Notes: generated from the letters alone by a model not told the origin. A stretch of 36,348 nt of DNA from ZLKRG08 sp964654815 (GCA_964654815.1 CAZZLH010000011.1:1-36348), one strand, 5' to 3'. Shown: positions 7,690-16,557, numbered from the stretch's first letter. Made by a program: numbers and translations.

Positions 7690-8532
7690 CTATAAGCGGC
7701 AAGCATGGATATCGGTCACCAAGATACCTCTAGCCCCAATCTGCCAAAGCTCATCCATGACGCGATTGGTCTCTTTTCTGGCGACCATTGCGCGAACCGC
7801 AACCCAATCCTCCTTGGCAAGGGGTGAGATGGTTGGGGACTCAAGACCTGGCGTTAACTCGCAAGCACGTGCGAGATTGGATTTTTCTATATCGTAATCA
7901 ACCAATACATATTGTCTTGCGATAACTACCCCAGCCAATCTCCGTTTTAATACTTCTAATCTTGTGCTCTGTGCTGCTCCTTTACGTGAAATAAGAATGG
8001 CTTCACTGCTTAGGATTGGCTCACCGAAAATTTCAAGACCTGCCTGTCTCAAAGTGTTACCAGTACTGACTACATCGGCGATGAAATCAGCTACACCTAA
8101 ACGAATCGATGATTCCACTGCCCCATCTAGTTTCACAATCTCTGCCTTCAGAGATGCTCTCTCTAGGAAATCTCGAACCAGACCAGGATAGGCTGAGGCG
8201 ATACGCTTACCTGCCAAATCGGTGATAGCAAAATTCTTACCTGAAGGTCCAGCAAATCTGAAGGTTGAACCACCAAAATCAAGCGCCATAATCTCTTCCG
8301 CGCTTGCTCCAGAATCAATCAACAAATCTCTACCGGTGATACCAGCCTCCAATTCGCCGTTTCCGACATAGATCGCAATGTCACGCGGTCGCAGATAATA
8401 AAACTCAACCTCATTATCCGGGTCTAATAAAACCAGATCTCTAGAATCATTCCTCTGTCTATACCCTGCTTCTTTTAGTATCTGGATACTAGATTCAGCC
8501 AAAGAGCCCTTATTTGGAACCGCAATCTTCAT
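7690..8532 (-). CDS. hisG: ATP phosphoribosyltransferase, long (HisG-L) form
   Basis: First step of histidine synthesis: ATP plus PRPP to phosphoribosyl-ATP. The 280-residue length is that of the long form. The catalytic part opens with MKIAVPNKGSL and includes the ADFIADVVSTGNTL block that binds the PRPP phosphate. The last 75 or so residues form the C-terminal regulatory ACT-like domain (VAVRAMVARKE, GARGILVTDIHAC) through which histidine inhibits. Because the regulatory domain is present, no HisZ is needed. The start is the ATG that shares its A with the hisE stop (TGATG), so the two are translationally coupled. The other his genes are not in this window. Confidence 0.95.
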   Translation of the reverse strand: MKIAVPNKGSLAESSIQILKEAGYRQRNDSRDLVLLDPDNEVEFYYLRPRDIAIYVGNGELEAGITGRDLLIDSGASAEEIMALDFGGSTFRFAGPSGKNFAITDLAGKRIASAYPGLVRDFLERASLKAEIVKLDGAVESSIRLGVADFIADVVSTGNTLRQAGLEIFGEPILSSEAILISRKGAAQSTRLEVLKRRLAGVVIARQYVLVDYDIEKSNLARACELTPGLESPTISPLAKEDWVAVRAMVARKETNRVMDELWQIGARGILVTDIHACRL

Positions 8533-8795
8533 CAAATCTCCCGATAGATATCTTCAACCGAAATGTTGCGCGCCTTTGCCAATACTTGGATGTAGTAGAG
8601 CAATTGCGAGAGCTCTAGGGCCAATTCCTTCTGACCCTGATATTCCGCAGCCAACCAGACCTCACCGGCCTCTTCGAGGATCTTCTTGCCGATTTCGTGA
8701 ACACCTGCATTGATCAAAGCCACAGAGTTAGATGCGACATCCTGCGCTGCTATCTTGCGATCTAATTCGAGCCAAAGTTCATCAAATGTCTTCAT
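8532..8795 (-). CDS. hisE: Phosphoribosyl-ATP pyrophosphatase
   Basis: Second step of histidine synthesis, hydrolysing phosphoribosyl-ATP to phosphoribosyl-AMP and pyrophosphate. This is an 87-aa all-alpha MazG-like protein, the size of the stand-alone actinobacterial HisE. The metal-binding acidic motif is ILEEAGEVWLAAE in the middle, with the second helix ELALELSQLLYYIQVL. It forms a two-gene unit with hisG through a 1-nt TGATG overlap. No Shine-Dalgarno precedes the ATG; instead TAAAAT lies 6 nt upstream, which suggests a leaderless message beginning with hisE. Confidence 0.93.
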   Translation of the reverse strand: MKTFDELWLELDRKIAAQDVASNSVALINAGVHEIGKKILEEAGEVWLAAEYQGQKELALELSQLLYYIQVLAKARNISVEDIYREI

Positions 8796-8801
8796 TCGGG
8801 A

Positions 8802-8807
8802 ATTTTA
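8802..8807 (-). promoter_or_regulatory. -10 element for a leaderless hisE-hisG mRNA
   Basis: TAAAAT read on the minus strand, followed by 6 nt and the hisE ATG (8795). It lies in the 23-nt gap after rpe. Confidence 0.5.
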
Positions 8808-8818
8808 CTTGAATTGCG

Positions 8819-9475
8819 TTAACGCTCGGTGGCTATTTTTCGTAATTTACGCACCATTTCAGCGGGATCTGGGGCTTTAAAGACCGCACTTCCCGCAACA
8901 AAGGTATCTGCACCAGCATCTCTAGCTATGCCGATGGTTTCTAGCGTGATACCTCCGTCGACCTGCAACCAGATATCCGCATCTGCGATGAATTGGCGTG
9001 ATTTGGATACTTTCTCCATCATCTCACTCATGAACTTTTGGCCTCCAAAACCCGGTTCTACGGTCATTATCAATATCATGTCGATTGAATCGCGCAGATC
9101 CTTTAACACGGCGAAGTCAGTCTTTGGTTTCAAAGCTATGGCGGCTCTAGCCCCAGCATTTCTGATCGCCCGAAGTGTCTGCTTTGGTCTGGTTGATGCC
9201 TCAAAGTGAATAGTGACGCTGGCACATCCTGCCTCCGCATAGCCAACCGCAGTGATATCAGGATCCTCAATCATTAAATGGGCATCTACAGGTAGCGGTG
9301 ATTGGGAGATAATCTCTCTCGCGGCCGTAAAGTCCCAAGTCTTATTTGGAACAAATTTATTATCCATGATGTCTAGGTGCAATAAATCAGCGTCCTGAGC
9401 TATCTTCGAAATTTCAGATGTGAGATTTTGCAGATCCGCATTAAGAATACTAGGAGTGATTCTAATCTCGCTCAT
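8819..9475 (-). CDS. rpe: Ribulose-phosphate 3-epimerase
   Basis: Interconverts ribulose 5-phosphate and xylulose 5-phosphate in the pentose phosphate pathway. This is a 218-residue TIM barrel. The family opening is ITPSILNADL. Metal ligands are in LHLDIMDNKFVPN (His, Asp), DAHLMIEDP (His) and LQVDGGI (Asp). The TVEPGFGGQKF loop binds phosphate. The ATG at 9475 is chosen over the in-frame TTG at 9490 because it gives the family N-terminus and because a GATAAT hexamer lies exactly 6 nt upstream, inside what would otherwise be coding sequence. rsmB ends 35 nt upstream. Confidence 0.94.
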   Translation of the reverse strand: MSEIRITPSILNADLQNLTSEISKIAQDADLLHLDIMDNKFVPNKTWDFTAAREIISQSPLPVDAHLMIEDPDITAVGYAEAGCASVTIHFEASTRPKQTLRAIRNAGARAAIALKPKTDFAVLKDLRDSIDMILIMTVEPGFGGQKFMSEMMEKVSKSRQFIADADIWLQVDGGITLETIGIARDAGADTFVAGSAVFKAPDPAEMVRKLRKIATER

Positions 9476-9481
9476 TTGATA

Positions 9482-9487
9482 ATTATC
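9482..9487 (-). promoter_or_regulatory. -10 element for a leaderless rpe mRNA
   Basis: GATAAT on the minus strand, 6 nt before the rpe ATG at 9475, with no Shine-Dalgarno in between. Confidence 0.5.
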
Positions 9488-9510
9488 CAATAGTTTTGGG
9501 AGAAAATCGT

Positions 9511-10662
9511 TTATTCACTGACCTTTTCGAAGAGCGCAAGGAACATGGCATCGGTTTCGTGCCTATGAGGCCAGAGCTGCATTCGTCCTTGCACCACGGC
9601 ATCGCTTAGATTTTTGGGCAGGAATGGAGAGACATCTATGGCTTTAACAGGTAGATGTTTCATAAAATCAACGCATTGAGCGTGAGTTTCCGCTATATGC
9701 GGCGAACAAGTNNNNNNNNNNNNNNNNNNNNNNNNNNNNNNNNNNNNNNNNNNNNNNNNNNNNNNNNNNNNNNNNNNNNNNNNNNNNNNNNNNNNNNNNN
9801 NNNNNNNNNNNTCAAGCCAAGGTTGATGCTCGCTAGCGGCGGCTGCGAAGGCGATTGCCAAGATTTGTGAGCCCTCATCTTGCACCCCAACCTTAAATTC
9901 ACGCAGTAAATTCAATTCACCCGGGATTCCCTTGAATACTCCACCGTAAGGCGAGAATTTAGTGGCTAGTGCGCCTTGCGCTATCAAATCAGATTGTGTT
10001 GATCTGGTAGGCCAGGCAACTAGAGTGGGAGAAACGGGTGAGTTATTGGCGATTAATAATCTTTTCAATTCCGCTAGATCAGAGATGGAGTCACGATAGC
10101 TATTAATGATCCATTCTGGATGACTAAAGCGAATGGCAATGGAACTTAAGCTGTCATCTTGAACTTCTTCTAGGTGTTGGTCTAAAGTGCGCGAGGATAA
10201 TTTACGCATTAGCGCATTGACAAAAGAAGCCTTTGACTCACCTGCCACATGTCGCGCCAGATTAACCGTAGAGTCCACTGCGGCATGTGTCGGTATGCGC
10301 ATATCGAATAGCTGATATGCGCCGATTCGGATGAGGTCGACAATAATGTCGTCAACTTCATCCCAGGGACGATTACTAAATTTCGCCGCAATAAAATCAT
10401 TGCGACCTAGCTGTCTGATTGAACCATAGACAATCTCAGTAATGAATGCTTTATCTCGCGAATCTAATTCACTCTGACCCAAATATTGGGAGAGAATTAA
10501 GTTTGAATAAGCGCCATTTCTGATTACCTCTCGAAAAATTTCAAATGCAAGTTCTCTCGGCTTGTCTCGGTGTATTCTGCGAAAATCTCTTGCAGATTTA
10601 GATTTAGCAAATTTGTCTGCAGGTTTATTCAAATCTCTCACCAGCAATTGGTTTAAAACCAT
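9511..10662 (-). CDS. rsmB: 16S rRNA m5C967 methyltransferase, interrupted by assembly gap
   Basis: An RsmB/Sun/Fmu-type enzyme that methylates C5 of cytosine 967 of 16S rRNA with SAM. The N-terminal NusB-like domain (about residues 30-165) has KPRELAFEIFREV and DKAFITEIVYGSIRQ. After VQDEGSQILAIAF and QPWL the sequence enters the 100-N gap. It resumes at TCSPHIAETHAQ, the motif that carries the catalytic cysteine in RNA m5C methyltransferases, and ends with HETDAMFLALFEK. The whole SAM-binding core, including the second cysteine motif, is missing because of the gap. The start is uncertain: ATG at 10662 overlaps fmt by 38 nt and GTG at 10641 by 17 nt, and neither has a clear ribosome binding site. 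Confidence 0.9.
   Translation of the reverse strand: MVLNQLLVRDLNKPADKFAKSKSARDFRRIHRDKPRELAFEIFREVIRNGAYSNLILSQYLGQSELDSRDKAFITEIVYGSIRQLGRNDFIAAKFSNRPWDEVDDIIVDLIRIGAYQLFDMRIPTHAAVDSTVNLARHVAGESKASFVNALMRKLSSRTLDQHLEEVQDDSLSSIAIRFSHPEWIINSYRDSISDLAELKRLLIANNSPVSPTLVAWPTRSTQSDLIAQGALATKFSPYGGVFKGIPGELNLLREFKVGVQDEGSQILAIAFAAAASEHQPWLXXXXXXXXXXXXXXXXXXXXXXXXXXXXXXXXXXTCSPHIAETHAQCVDFMKHLPVKAIDVSPFLPKNLSDAVVQGRMQLWPHRHETDAMFLALFEKVSE
9712..9811. other. Assembly gap (100 N) inside rsmB
   Basis: A placeholder run. The flanking protein parts show that about 110-130 residues are missing, far more than 100 bases could hold. Confidence 0.99.
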
Positions 10663-11500
10663 TAAGCCAATCTCTGGCGCTCATCCTGCGTTTTCCCGCA
10701 GGCGTCACTTCAAGAAGTTGGATACTCTCTTTACCTGTCCCAACGCAGCCATCCTGACTTAATTCACCGGGAGGTAGGCTATTTCGCGATATCTGTGCGT
10801 CGTTTATCTTGATTATGGTGCCGCGGATTGAGGTAAATACCCCTGGGCTCTCTGAGAAAGCTCGAATCTTTCTCATGATCGCTTCTGCCTCTACGGACCA
10901 ATTGATAGCGCATTCAGATTTTGAAATCTTTGGCGCAAAGGTAATTTCTCCTGCTTGTTCCTTTGGGGAGCCTCCAGAGATAATTTGAGTGATCGAATCT
11001 TGCACGGCTGAGGCTCCAATATCCGCCAAATCTTTGAAAAGTTCCGTTGCGTTACTTCCATATGGAATCTCTACAGTTCTTTGGCACCAGATCGGGCCTG
11101 AATCCATTCCCTGGTCCATCTGGAAGACGGTTACACCAGTAATTCGATCGCCTGCCTCAAGTGCGCGTTGGACAGGTGCAGCGCCCCGCCACCTGGGTAG
11201 TAATGAAAAATGTAGGTTAATCCCACCAAATTTGGGAATGTCGAGAACTTCTTTACTTAATAGTCGACCATATGCGATGGTGATTAGGAGATCTGAACCT
11301 TTCAAAATTTCAGATATCTGGCTTTCGGATTCGGGCTTTAAGGATTCTGGATAGGCGCTAGAGATCTCAGAGGGAGTGAGAGATTTTCCGCGACCAGCCG
11401 GCCTATCCGGTTGGGTGATTATCTTTAAGTTATGGTGCTCTTTTAATTTCTGGATAGTAGGGATTGCCACTTTGGATGTGGCAGCAACTACCAACTGCAT
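10625..11500 (-). CDS. fmt: Methionyl-tRNA formyltransferase
   Basis: Formylates initiator Met-tRNA using 10-formyl-THF. A 291-residue protein with an N-terminal formyltransferase domain: the PDRPAGRGK substrate loop is at 31-39, and the catalytic residues are N95 and H97 (GINLHFSLLP) and D133 (QGMDSGP). A C-terminal OB-like domain starts near residue 205. The ATG at 11500 shares its A with the def stop (TGATG) and gives the family N-terminus; the frame stays open upstream into def, but that extension has no family likeness. It is coupled to def, which removes the formyl group after translation, and rsmB follows. Confidence 0.95.
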   Translation of the reverse strand: MQLVVAATSKVAIPTIQKLKEHHNLKIITQPDRPAGRGKSLTPSEISSAYPESLKPESESQISEILKGSDLLITIAYGRLLSKEVLDIPKFGGINLHFSLLPRWRGAAPVQRALEAGDRITGVTVFQMDQGMDSGPIWCQRTVEIPYGSNATELFKDLADIGASAVQDSITQIISGGSPKEQAGEITFAPKISKSECAINWSVEAEAIMRKIRAFSESPGVFTSIRGTIIKINDAQISRNSLPPGELSQDGCVGTGKESIQLLEVTPAGKRRMSARDWLNGFKPIAGERFE

Positions 11501-12060
11501 CAAAGTCCCATGCCAAGGGTTTTGTGCGGTGAAATCTTTATAGTTGGTGCTACTCCGCTCTCTGCCGCAAGGCCGAACCATTCGGATTCTCTGATCTCTT
11601 TCATGGCCATTTTTCTATCATTCGGTGAGAGGCGATCAATGAACAAGATCCCATCAAGATGATCAGTCTCGTGTTGAAGCGCCCTGGCAAGCAATTCAGT
11701 GCCCTCAACCACGATTGGATCACCATGCATATTGAAACCTTTTGCCACAGCTCGCATCGCTCGAGGTGTGTTGTATCGCAACTCTGGGAAAGAGAGGCAG
11801 CCCTCCTCGCCCTCTTGCAATTCGCTGGAGAGATCTAAATTTGGATTTATTAGATGGCCCAATTCATCATCTACATCCCATACAAATACCCGAAGCGCAA
11901 CGCCAATCTGTGGCGCCGCAAGACCTGCACCAGGTGCATCCTGCATGGTTTCGGTCAGATCCTTTACGAGCTTTCGTAATTCTTTGTCAAAATCCACGAC
12001 CGGAGCAGCTGGGGTTGTGAGAACCGGGTCTCCGAATAACCGAATCTGTTGGATCGACAT
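11500..12060 (-). CDS. def: Peptide deformylase
   Basis: Removes the formyl group from nascent proteins. At 186 residues it has all three motifs: GAGLAAPQIG (44-53), EEGCLS with the metal-binding Cys88, and QHETDHLDG with His130, Glu131 and His134. The motif 2 form EGCLSFP and the C-terminal extension suit the actinobacterial type. The ATG at 12060 has no Shine-Dalgarno. A TAGAAT hexamer lies 6 nt upstream, suggesting that def-fmt-rsmB has its own promoter and a leaderless start in the 23-nt gap after priA. Confidence 0.95.
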   Translation of the reverse strand: MSIQQIRLFGDPVLTTPAAPVVDFDKELRKLVKDLTETMQDAPGAGLAAPQIGVALRVFVWDVDDELGHLINPNLDLSSELQEGEEGCLSFPELRYNTPRAMRAVAKGFNMHGDPIVVEGTELLARALQHETDHLDGILFIDRLSPNDRKMAMKEIRESEWFGLAAESGVAPTIKISPHKTLGMGL

Positions 12061-12066
12061 GTAGCG

Positions 12067-12072
12067 ATTCTA
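12067..12072 (-). promoter_or_regulatory. -10 element for a leaderless def-fmt-rsmB mRNA
   Basis: TAGAAT on the minus strand followed by CGCTAC and then the def ATG: the 6-nt spacing seen at five other genes here. No clear -35. Confidence 0.5.
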
Positions 12073-12083
12073 CCGCAGCGCCC

Positions 12084-13805
12084 TTAACCAATTTGATACG
12101 GATCAATCCGCATCTTTACCAATGATTTGCCACTAATCGAGCGTCGTCTTTGAAACTCTCGCAGAAAAGCTAGCGTTAACACGGCCTGTTTTATCGGGAA
12201 GAAGAGCGATATTACGCCGTTTTCCAATAAATGAATTCGAATGCCAAGCGGCAGTCGCTCTCTCCTCATAGCTTCCAAAAATCCATTAAAGATCTTGGCA
12301 GCCTCCTTCTCCTCTGCAACCATAAGTACATGACGAGTACTTGGAGGTAGCTCAGTCTCGGAATACTGCAGTATTTGTCGGGATAAATATCGCATGGGAT
12401 CCCACTTAATCAGAGCGTTTATTGCAGGATGCTCCGGGCGTTCCACAACCAACGCTCTACCTTTCACATGAGCGGTATATCGCATTAAAAGTGATAGAAA
12501 ACGTTCCTCGCTTCTTAAATCTGTTCCTAAATTTAATCCATCCAAAAACAGTACGCCCGATAGAGATTTGGTGTGGTTTGGTTCCAGCATGGTGCCCGGG
12601 GTAGCTAGAAGCAACGATTTCTTGGGCAGAGAGTGCGATAAAGGACGCTCGGCGGTAGTAAAGAAGATCTTGATATTTGGAAAGGACTTTCCAAATTCCT
12701 CGGCTATACGTTCAATGCCTCTACCCAGCAGATAGATCTTCTCTTTGCCACAGAAGGCGCAACGCCATTCGAGACTTGGTTTTCGGCAGATACTGCAGAT
12801 GGGATCAGAGTTGCGACTTAACTTGGTCAACTTTCCGCCACAGCTACATAGCGCCAAATTTCGACAGGAGGCACAGGAGATAGCTAGGCCATATCCCTTG
12901 CTAGGAGCAAGTACCAGAAGTGAACCTTGAGAGAGTATCGCCTTCACCTCTTTAATAAGTTGGCTAGGTATTAGTTCACCGTTGACACTGGGTTTGGCAA
13001 GCACACTAGTGCGGGCTGGTTTTCTATTCATCGCTATAAAACCCATTTCAATCAATCTCGCCAATTCCAACGAAGGCGCGTACCCAACGAATAGCAGGTT
13101 CTCTTTCAATATCTCGCTGCGCAGCAATGCCACATCTCGGGAATTAAAACCCGGGCTTTTAAGCTCATAATGATGGGCGGAATCCTCCCGAAGGATAATC
13201 AAGTTTGTGTAAAACTCTGGGCTCAGGATTCCACCTCTAGGTGTGACCTCGAAATTGCCTCCACTTAAACTCTCTGCAATCTTCGCCTCTGGCACAACTA
13301 CGAGTGTTCTGCCCTCCTTGGAGAGCTTTTCAGCTAACTCTCTGACGAATTCGATCTCATTTCGATCAGGTGGAAGTTGCAGGAATAAACGCTTCTGCTT
13401 TCCTTTAAAGGAGCCTGCTCCTTCGATGCTTCTCTCAGAACGGAATCTGGTCACAAAACGGAGCACATCAAAGATTGGAACCGCCCATCTCGCTGCTACC
13501 GCTTCATACAATTTCAGATGATTTTTCGAAATCTTTGGGCCTTTTATAACCCGGTTTATCGGCTGCACTTTCGAAATTTCAGAACTCTTTCGTCTAGCGA
13601 TAACTAGACCCGAGCAATTACGGCCGTTAAATGGCACAGAGACCCAATCTCCAACCTGTACCTCTAAATGCGCCGGCAGAGAGTAGTCGTAGGGTTGATC
13701 AAGATGATAGACACCAGTATCGACCAATACCGAGAGAAAGGGAGATTCTCCGGCAAGTTTTACCTTACCAACTCGCTCACTTTTTAATTTAAGTGGCGCG
13801 GTCAT
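12084..13805 (-). CDS. priA: PriA-like primosome protein without helicase motifs
   Basis: A replication-restart protein of 573 residues, against about 730 in E. coli. The N-terminal 3'-end-binding domain is at about 20-110 (LVDTGVYHLDQPYDYSLP). The zinc region is complete, with eight cysteines at 311, 314, 320, 322, 337, 340, 349 and 352. No Walker A GKT/GKS motif exists in the expected place (about 140-180), and the DEEH box is replaced by REDSAHHY near 206-213. Actinobacterial PriA proteins are known to lack a working helicase, so this is likely a structural primosome or DNA-binding factor. It starts 2 nt after metK and is probably co-transcribed with it. Confidence 0.88.
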   Translation of the reverse strand: MTAPLKLKSERVGKVKLAGESPFLSVLVDTGVYHLDQPYDYSLPAHLEVQVGDWVSVPFNGRNCSGLVIARRKSSEISKVQPINRVIKGPKISKNHLKLYEAVAARWAVPIFDVLRFVTRFRSERSIEGAGSFKGKQKRLFLQLPPDRNEIEFVRELAEKLSKEGRTLVVVPEAKIAESLSGGNFEVTPRGGILSPEFYTNLIILREDSAHHYELKSPGFNSRDVALLRSEILKENLLFVGYAPSLELARLIEMGFIAMNRKPARTSVLAKPSVNGELIPSQLIKEVKAILSQGSLLVLAPSKGYGLAISCASCRNLALCSCGGKLTKLSRNSDPICSICRKPSLEWRCAFCGKEKIYLLGRGIERIAEEFGKSFPNIKIFFTTAERPLSHSLPKKSLLLATPGTMLEPNHTKSLSGVLFLDGLNLGTDLRSEERFLSLLMRYTAHVKGRALVVERPEHPAINALIKWDPMRYLSRQILQYSETELPPSTRHVLMVAEEKEAAKIFNGFLEAMRRERLPLGIRIHLLENGVISLFFPIKQAVLTLAFLREFQRRRSISGKSLVKMRIDPYQIG

Positions 13806-13807
13806 AG

Positions 13808-14998
13808 CTATTTAATTGCAGCAGCTAGCGCGCTGGAACGATTGGTCTGTTCCCAAGTAAATTCAGGAAGCTCCCGACCAAAGTGTCCGTAAGCGCTCGT
13901 TTTTGAGTAAATAGGACGAAGCAGATCTAAATCTCGGATAATTGCCGCTGGACGTAGATCAAATACCTGTAAAACTGCCTCTTGAATCTTTGATACCGGT
14001 TCCTTCTCAGTGCCAAAAGTCTCTACAAATAGACCGACTGGCTTAGCTTTTCCAATTGCATAAGCAATCTGGACCTCACATCTTGAAGCCAACCCGGCAG
14101 CCACTACATTCTTAGCGACCCAGCGCATGGCATATGCAGCTGAGCGATCTACCTTTGAAGGATCTTTACCGCTAAAAGCTCCACCGCCATGTCGCGCCAT
14201 ACCGCCATAGGTATCGACAATGATCTTACGACCGGTAAGTCCGGCATCGCCCATAGGGCCACCGACTACGAAACGACCTGTGGGATTTATCAGTGTACGC
14301 AGATTCTCCTTTGGCAGATCGATCTTTGCCAAAACTGGGTTTATGACCTGCTCAATAACCTCTGGAGTTAATTTTTTGGCTACATCGATATCGGCATGAT
14401 GTTGGCTAGAGATGACAACTGTATCTAGCGCTACCGCCTTATCGCCTTCGTATTCGATGGTTACCTGAGTCTTGCCATCAGGTCTTAGATAACCCAGGGC
14501 TCCAGACTTTCGGACTTGAGATAACTGCAGCGCTAATTGGTGCGCTAGCCAGATAGGAAGGGGCATCAACTCCTTGGTGTCATCGCATGCATATCCAAAC
14601 ATCAGACCTTGATCACCAGCACCTTGAAGGTCTAAAGGATCATTAGAAGACTGCACCCTCTCTTCGTACGCGTCATCTACTCCTTGTGCAATATCAGGAG
14701 ATTGCTGACCAATAGAAATTGATACGCCACAAGAATTGCCATCAAAGCCCTTGTCTGACGAGTCATAACCAATCCCCAAAACAGTTTCACGAACAATTCC
14801 GTTTACGTCGGCATAGCCATTCGTGGTTACCTCTCCAGCCACATGGACCTGCCCTGTGGTGATTAAAGTTTCGACCGCTACCCGACTCTTTGGGTCTTGA
14901 GAGAGTAAGGAGTCGAGGATGGCGTCAGAAATTTGATCTGCGATCTTATCGGGGTGGCCCTCGGTAACAGATTCGCTGGTAAAGAGACGTTTAGACAT
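13808..14998 (-). CDS. metK: S-adenosylmethionine synthetase
   Basis: Makes SAM from methionine and ATP. The 396 residues are full length. Motifs are ESVTEGHPDKIADQIS with the catalytic His15, GAGDQGLMFGYA (the signature near 120), and GGGAFSGKDPSKVDRS (the P-loop-like segment). The ATG lies inside the end of coaBC (overlap ATGTCTAA, 8 nt), so translation is coupled. No SAM riboswitch is possible upstream, because the 5' side is coding sequence. Confidence 0.97.
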   Translation of the reverse strand: MSKRLFTSESVTEGHPDKIADQISDAILDSLLSQDPKSRVAVETLITTGQVHVAGEVTTNGYADVNGIVRETVLGIGYDSSDKGFDGNSCGVSISIGQQSPDIAQGVDDAYEERVQSSNDPLDLQGAGDQGLMFGYACDDTKELMPLPIWLAHQLALQLSQVRKSGALGYLRPDGKTQVTIEYEGDKAVALDTVVISSQHHADIDVAKKLTPEVIEQVINPVLAKIDLPKENLRTLINPTGRFVVGGPMGDAGLTGRKIIVDTYGGMARHGGGAFSGKDPSKVDRSAAYAMRWVAKNVVAAGLASRCEVQIAYAIGKAKPVGLFVETFGTEKEPVSKIQEAVLQVFDLRPAAIIRDLDLLRPIYSKTSAYGHFGRELPEFTWEQTNRSSALAAAIK

Positions 14999-16181
14999 TG
15001 TGCGATTTTAGCCCTTCCGACACTTTATTCAACAATAGAGAGGCTAAATCCTGCTTTGACATATTAATTACTTCGATCTCCTCGGATTTACTTATCAAAT
15101 AACCGGAGGTCTGATCTGAACCAAAGATTGAACCTTGATTTATGTCATTGGCATAGATCAAATCTAAGCCTTTAGCGAGGAACTTGCGTCTTCCTTCTTG
15201 CAATAAATTTGCGCGTTCTTCTGCGGCAAAACCGACTAGAAATTGGCGCTCTTTCATGGCAGAAATTTGGGCTAGAAGGTCTGGAGTTTGCTCTAAATCA
15301 ATACTCGCCAATTCATCTTTCTTTATCTTTCCGCCCTTGCTCAGTGGTCGGGCGTCGCTGACCGCAGCTGCCATGATCAGCACATCATTCTTAGGGAACT
15401 CCGTATGCAAACTTTGATTGAGTTGTTCGGTATCAACTACTTCAATTATTTTGATATTAAACAACTTATTTAGTAGGTGAGAATCGACATTAACCGCTAT
15501 GAGGGTTACTTGCGCTCCTCTGGCTTGTGCGATTTTGGCAATGGCAATACCTTGCTTTCCGCTTGAGCGGTTTCCGATAAACCGCACGTCGTCGATAGCT
15601 TCACGGGTGCCACCCGTGGTGATCAATATCCGTCTGTCTTTAAGATCCTGTTTAACCAAAATCTCATTTTGAAATTTCTCCAAGATCTCTTTTGTTTCAG
15701 GGAATCGGCCAACACCTGAATCTTTGCCAGTTAGCCGACCCGTTGCAGGTTCCATAAGCAGAAAACCGAGCTCTACCAATTTCTTGATATTTGCTTGGGT
15801 TACTGGATTTAGCCACATCTTGGGATGCATTGCCGGCACTAATAATTTGGGCGCATTACTTGAAAGCACCGCGTTGGTGAGCAGGTCATCGGCTCTCCCT
15901 GCCGCAAGTCGAGCGATTAGATCTGCAGTTGCGGGGGCGAGAATTATGTAATCAGCCTCATCGCCTAGCTTCACATGTTGAACTTCAGGCACGCCCTCCC
16001 AGACTTGGGTTGCCACCGGTTTACCAGAGAGCGCCTCCCAAGTTGCCTTGCCCACGAAATTCAAACTAGCGGGGGTTGGAACAACTGTTACTTCATGTCC
16101 CAAGTCCTGTAATCGCCGCAGCAGCTCACAAGATTTATATGCTGCAATGCCACCACCGACTCCGAGAAGGATATCGGCCAT
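14991..16181 (-). CDS. coaBC: Bifunctional phosphopantothenoylcysteine decarboxylase / synthase
   Basis: Two steps of coenzyme A synthesis in one flavoprotein of 396 residues. The N-terminal CoaC half has GVGGGIAAYKSCELLRRL, APATADLIARLAAG and PAMHPKMW (the usual PAMNxxMW with His in place of Asn, as in other actinobacteria). The C-terminal CoaB half has ITTGGTREAIDDVRFIGNRS, SSGKQG and AAAVSDARP. The ATG at 16181 is chosen because GGAAAG precedes it by 3 nt and it gives the family N-terminus. The frame runs on upstream into the N gap, but without likeness to the family. rpoZ lies on the other side of the gap. Confidence 0.95.
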   Translation of the reverse strand: MADILLGVGGGIAAYKSCELLRRLQDLGHEVTVVPTPASLNFVGKATWEALSGKPVATQVWEGVPEVQHVKLGDEADYIILAPATADLIARLAAGRADDLLTNAVLSSNAPKLLVPAMHPKMWLNPVTQANIKKLVELGFLLMEPATGRLTGKDSGVGRFPETKEILEKFQNEILVKQDLKDRRILITTGGTREAIDDVRFIGNRSSGKQGIAIAKIAQARGAQVTLIAVNVDSHLLNKLFNIKIIEVVDTEQLNQSLHTEFPKNDVLIMAAAVSDARPLSKGGKIKKDELASIDLEQTPDLLAQISAMKERQFLVGFAAEERANLLQEGRRKFLAKGLDLIYANDINQGSIFGSDQTSGYLISKSEEIEVINMSKQDLASLLLNKVSEGLKSHNV

Positions 16182-16208
16182 GTCTTTCCGATCTGTTATG
16201 TGGCTACT

Positions 16209-16308
16209 NNNNNNNNNNNNNNNNNNNNNNNNNNNNNNNNNNNNNNNNNNNNNNNNNNNNNNNNNNNNNNNNNNNNNNNNNNNNNNNNNNNNNNNNNNNN
16301 NNNNNNNN
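16209..16308. other. Assembly gap (100 N) between rpoZ and coaBC
   Basis: A placeholder run of unknown true length. It hides the last codons of rpoZ and most of the rpoZ-coaBC spacer; 27 nt of coaBC upstream sequence are visible. Confidence 0.99.
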
Positions 16309-16557
16309 ATTGCCGTTTGGCTCAAGACTTTCGATGGTTAAAAGCCCATCATTAATCTCGCGCAGCGCAATCGACAGCGGCTTCTCGTGCACATGTGTTT
16401 CGACCAGCGGACCCACATACTCGAGGAGCCCTTCAGATAACTGTGAGTAATAGGCATTAATTTGGCGGGCACGCTTAGCGGCATAGAGCACCAGACTATA
16501 TTTCGAGCCACTCTTATCAAGCAGTTCATCTATTGGTGGATTGGTAATTCCGTCCAT
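16309..16557 (-). CDS. rpoZ: RNA polymerase omega subunit (3' end in gap)
   Basis: Omega binds the beta' subunit and helps RNA polymerase assembly. The visible 83 residues include PPIDELLDKSGSKYSLVLYA, the conserved AAKRARQIN block and a C-terminal half VGPLVETHVHEKPLSIALRE typical of actinobacterial omega. Family members here are about 90-110 aa, so few residues should be missing. The ATG follows the gmk stop with no spacer (TAA ATG), and GAGAGG lies 7 nt upstream within gmk. Confidence 0.93.

Noticed and set aside
9476..9490. Extended rpe beginning at the TTG at 9490
   Set aside because: The extension would cover the GATAAT hexamer 6 nt before the ATG and does not match the family N-terminus.
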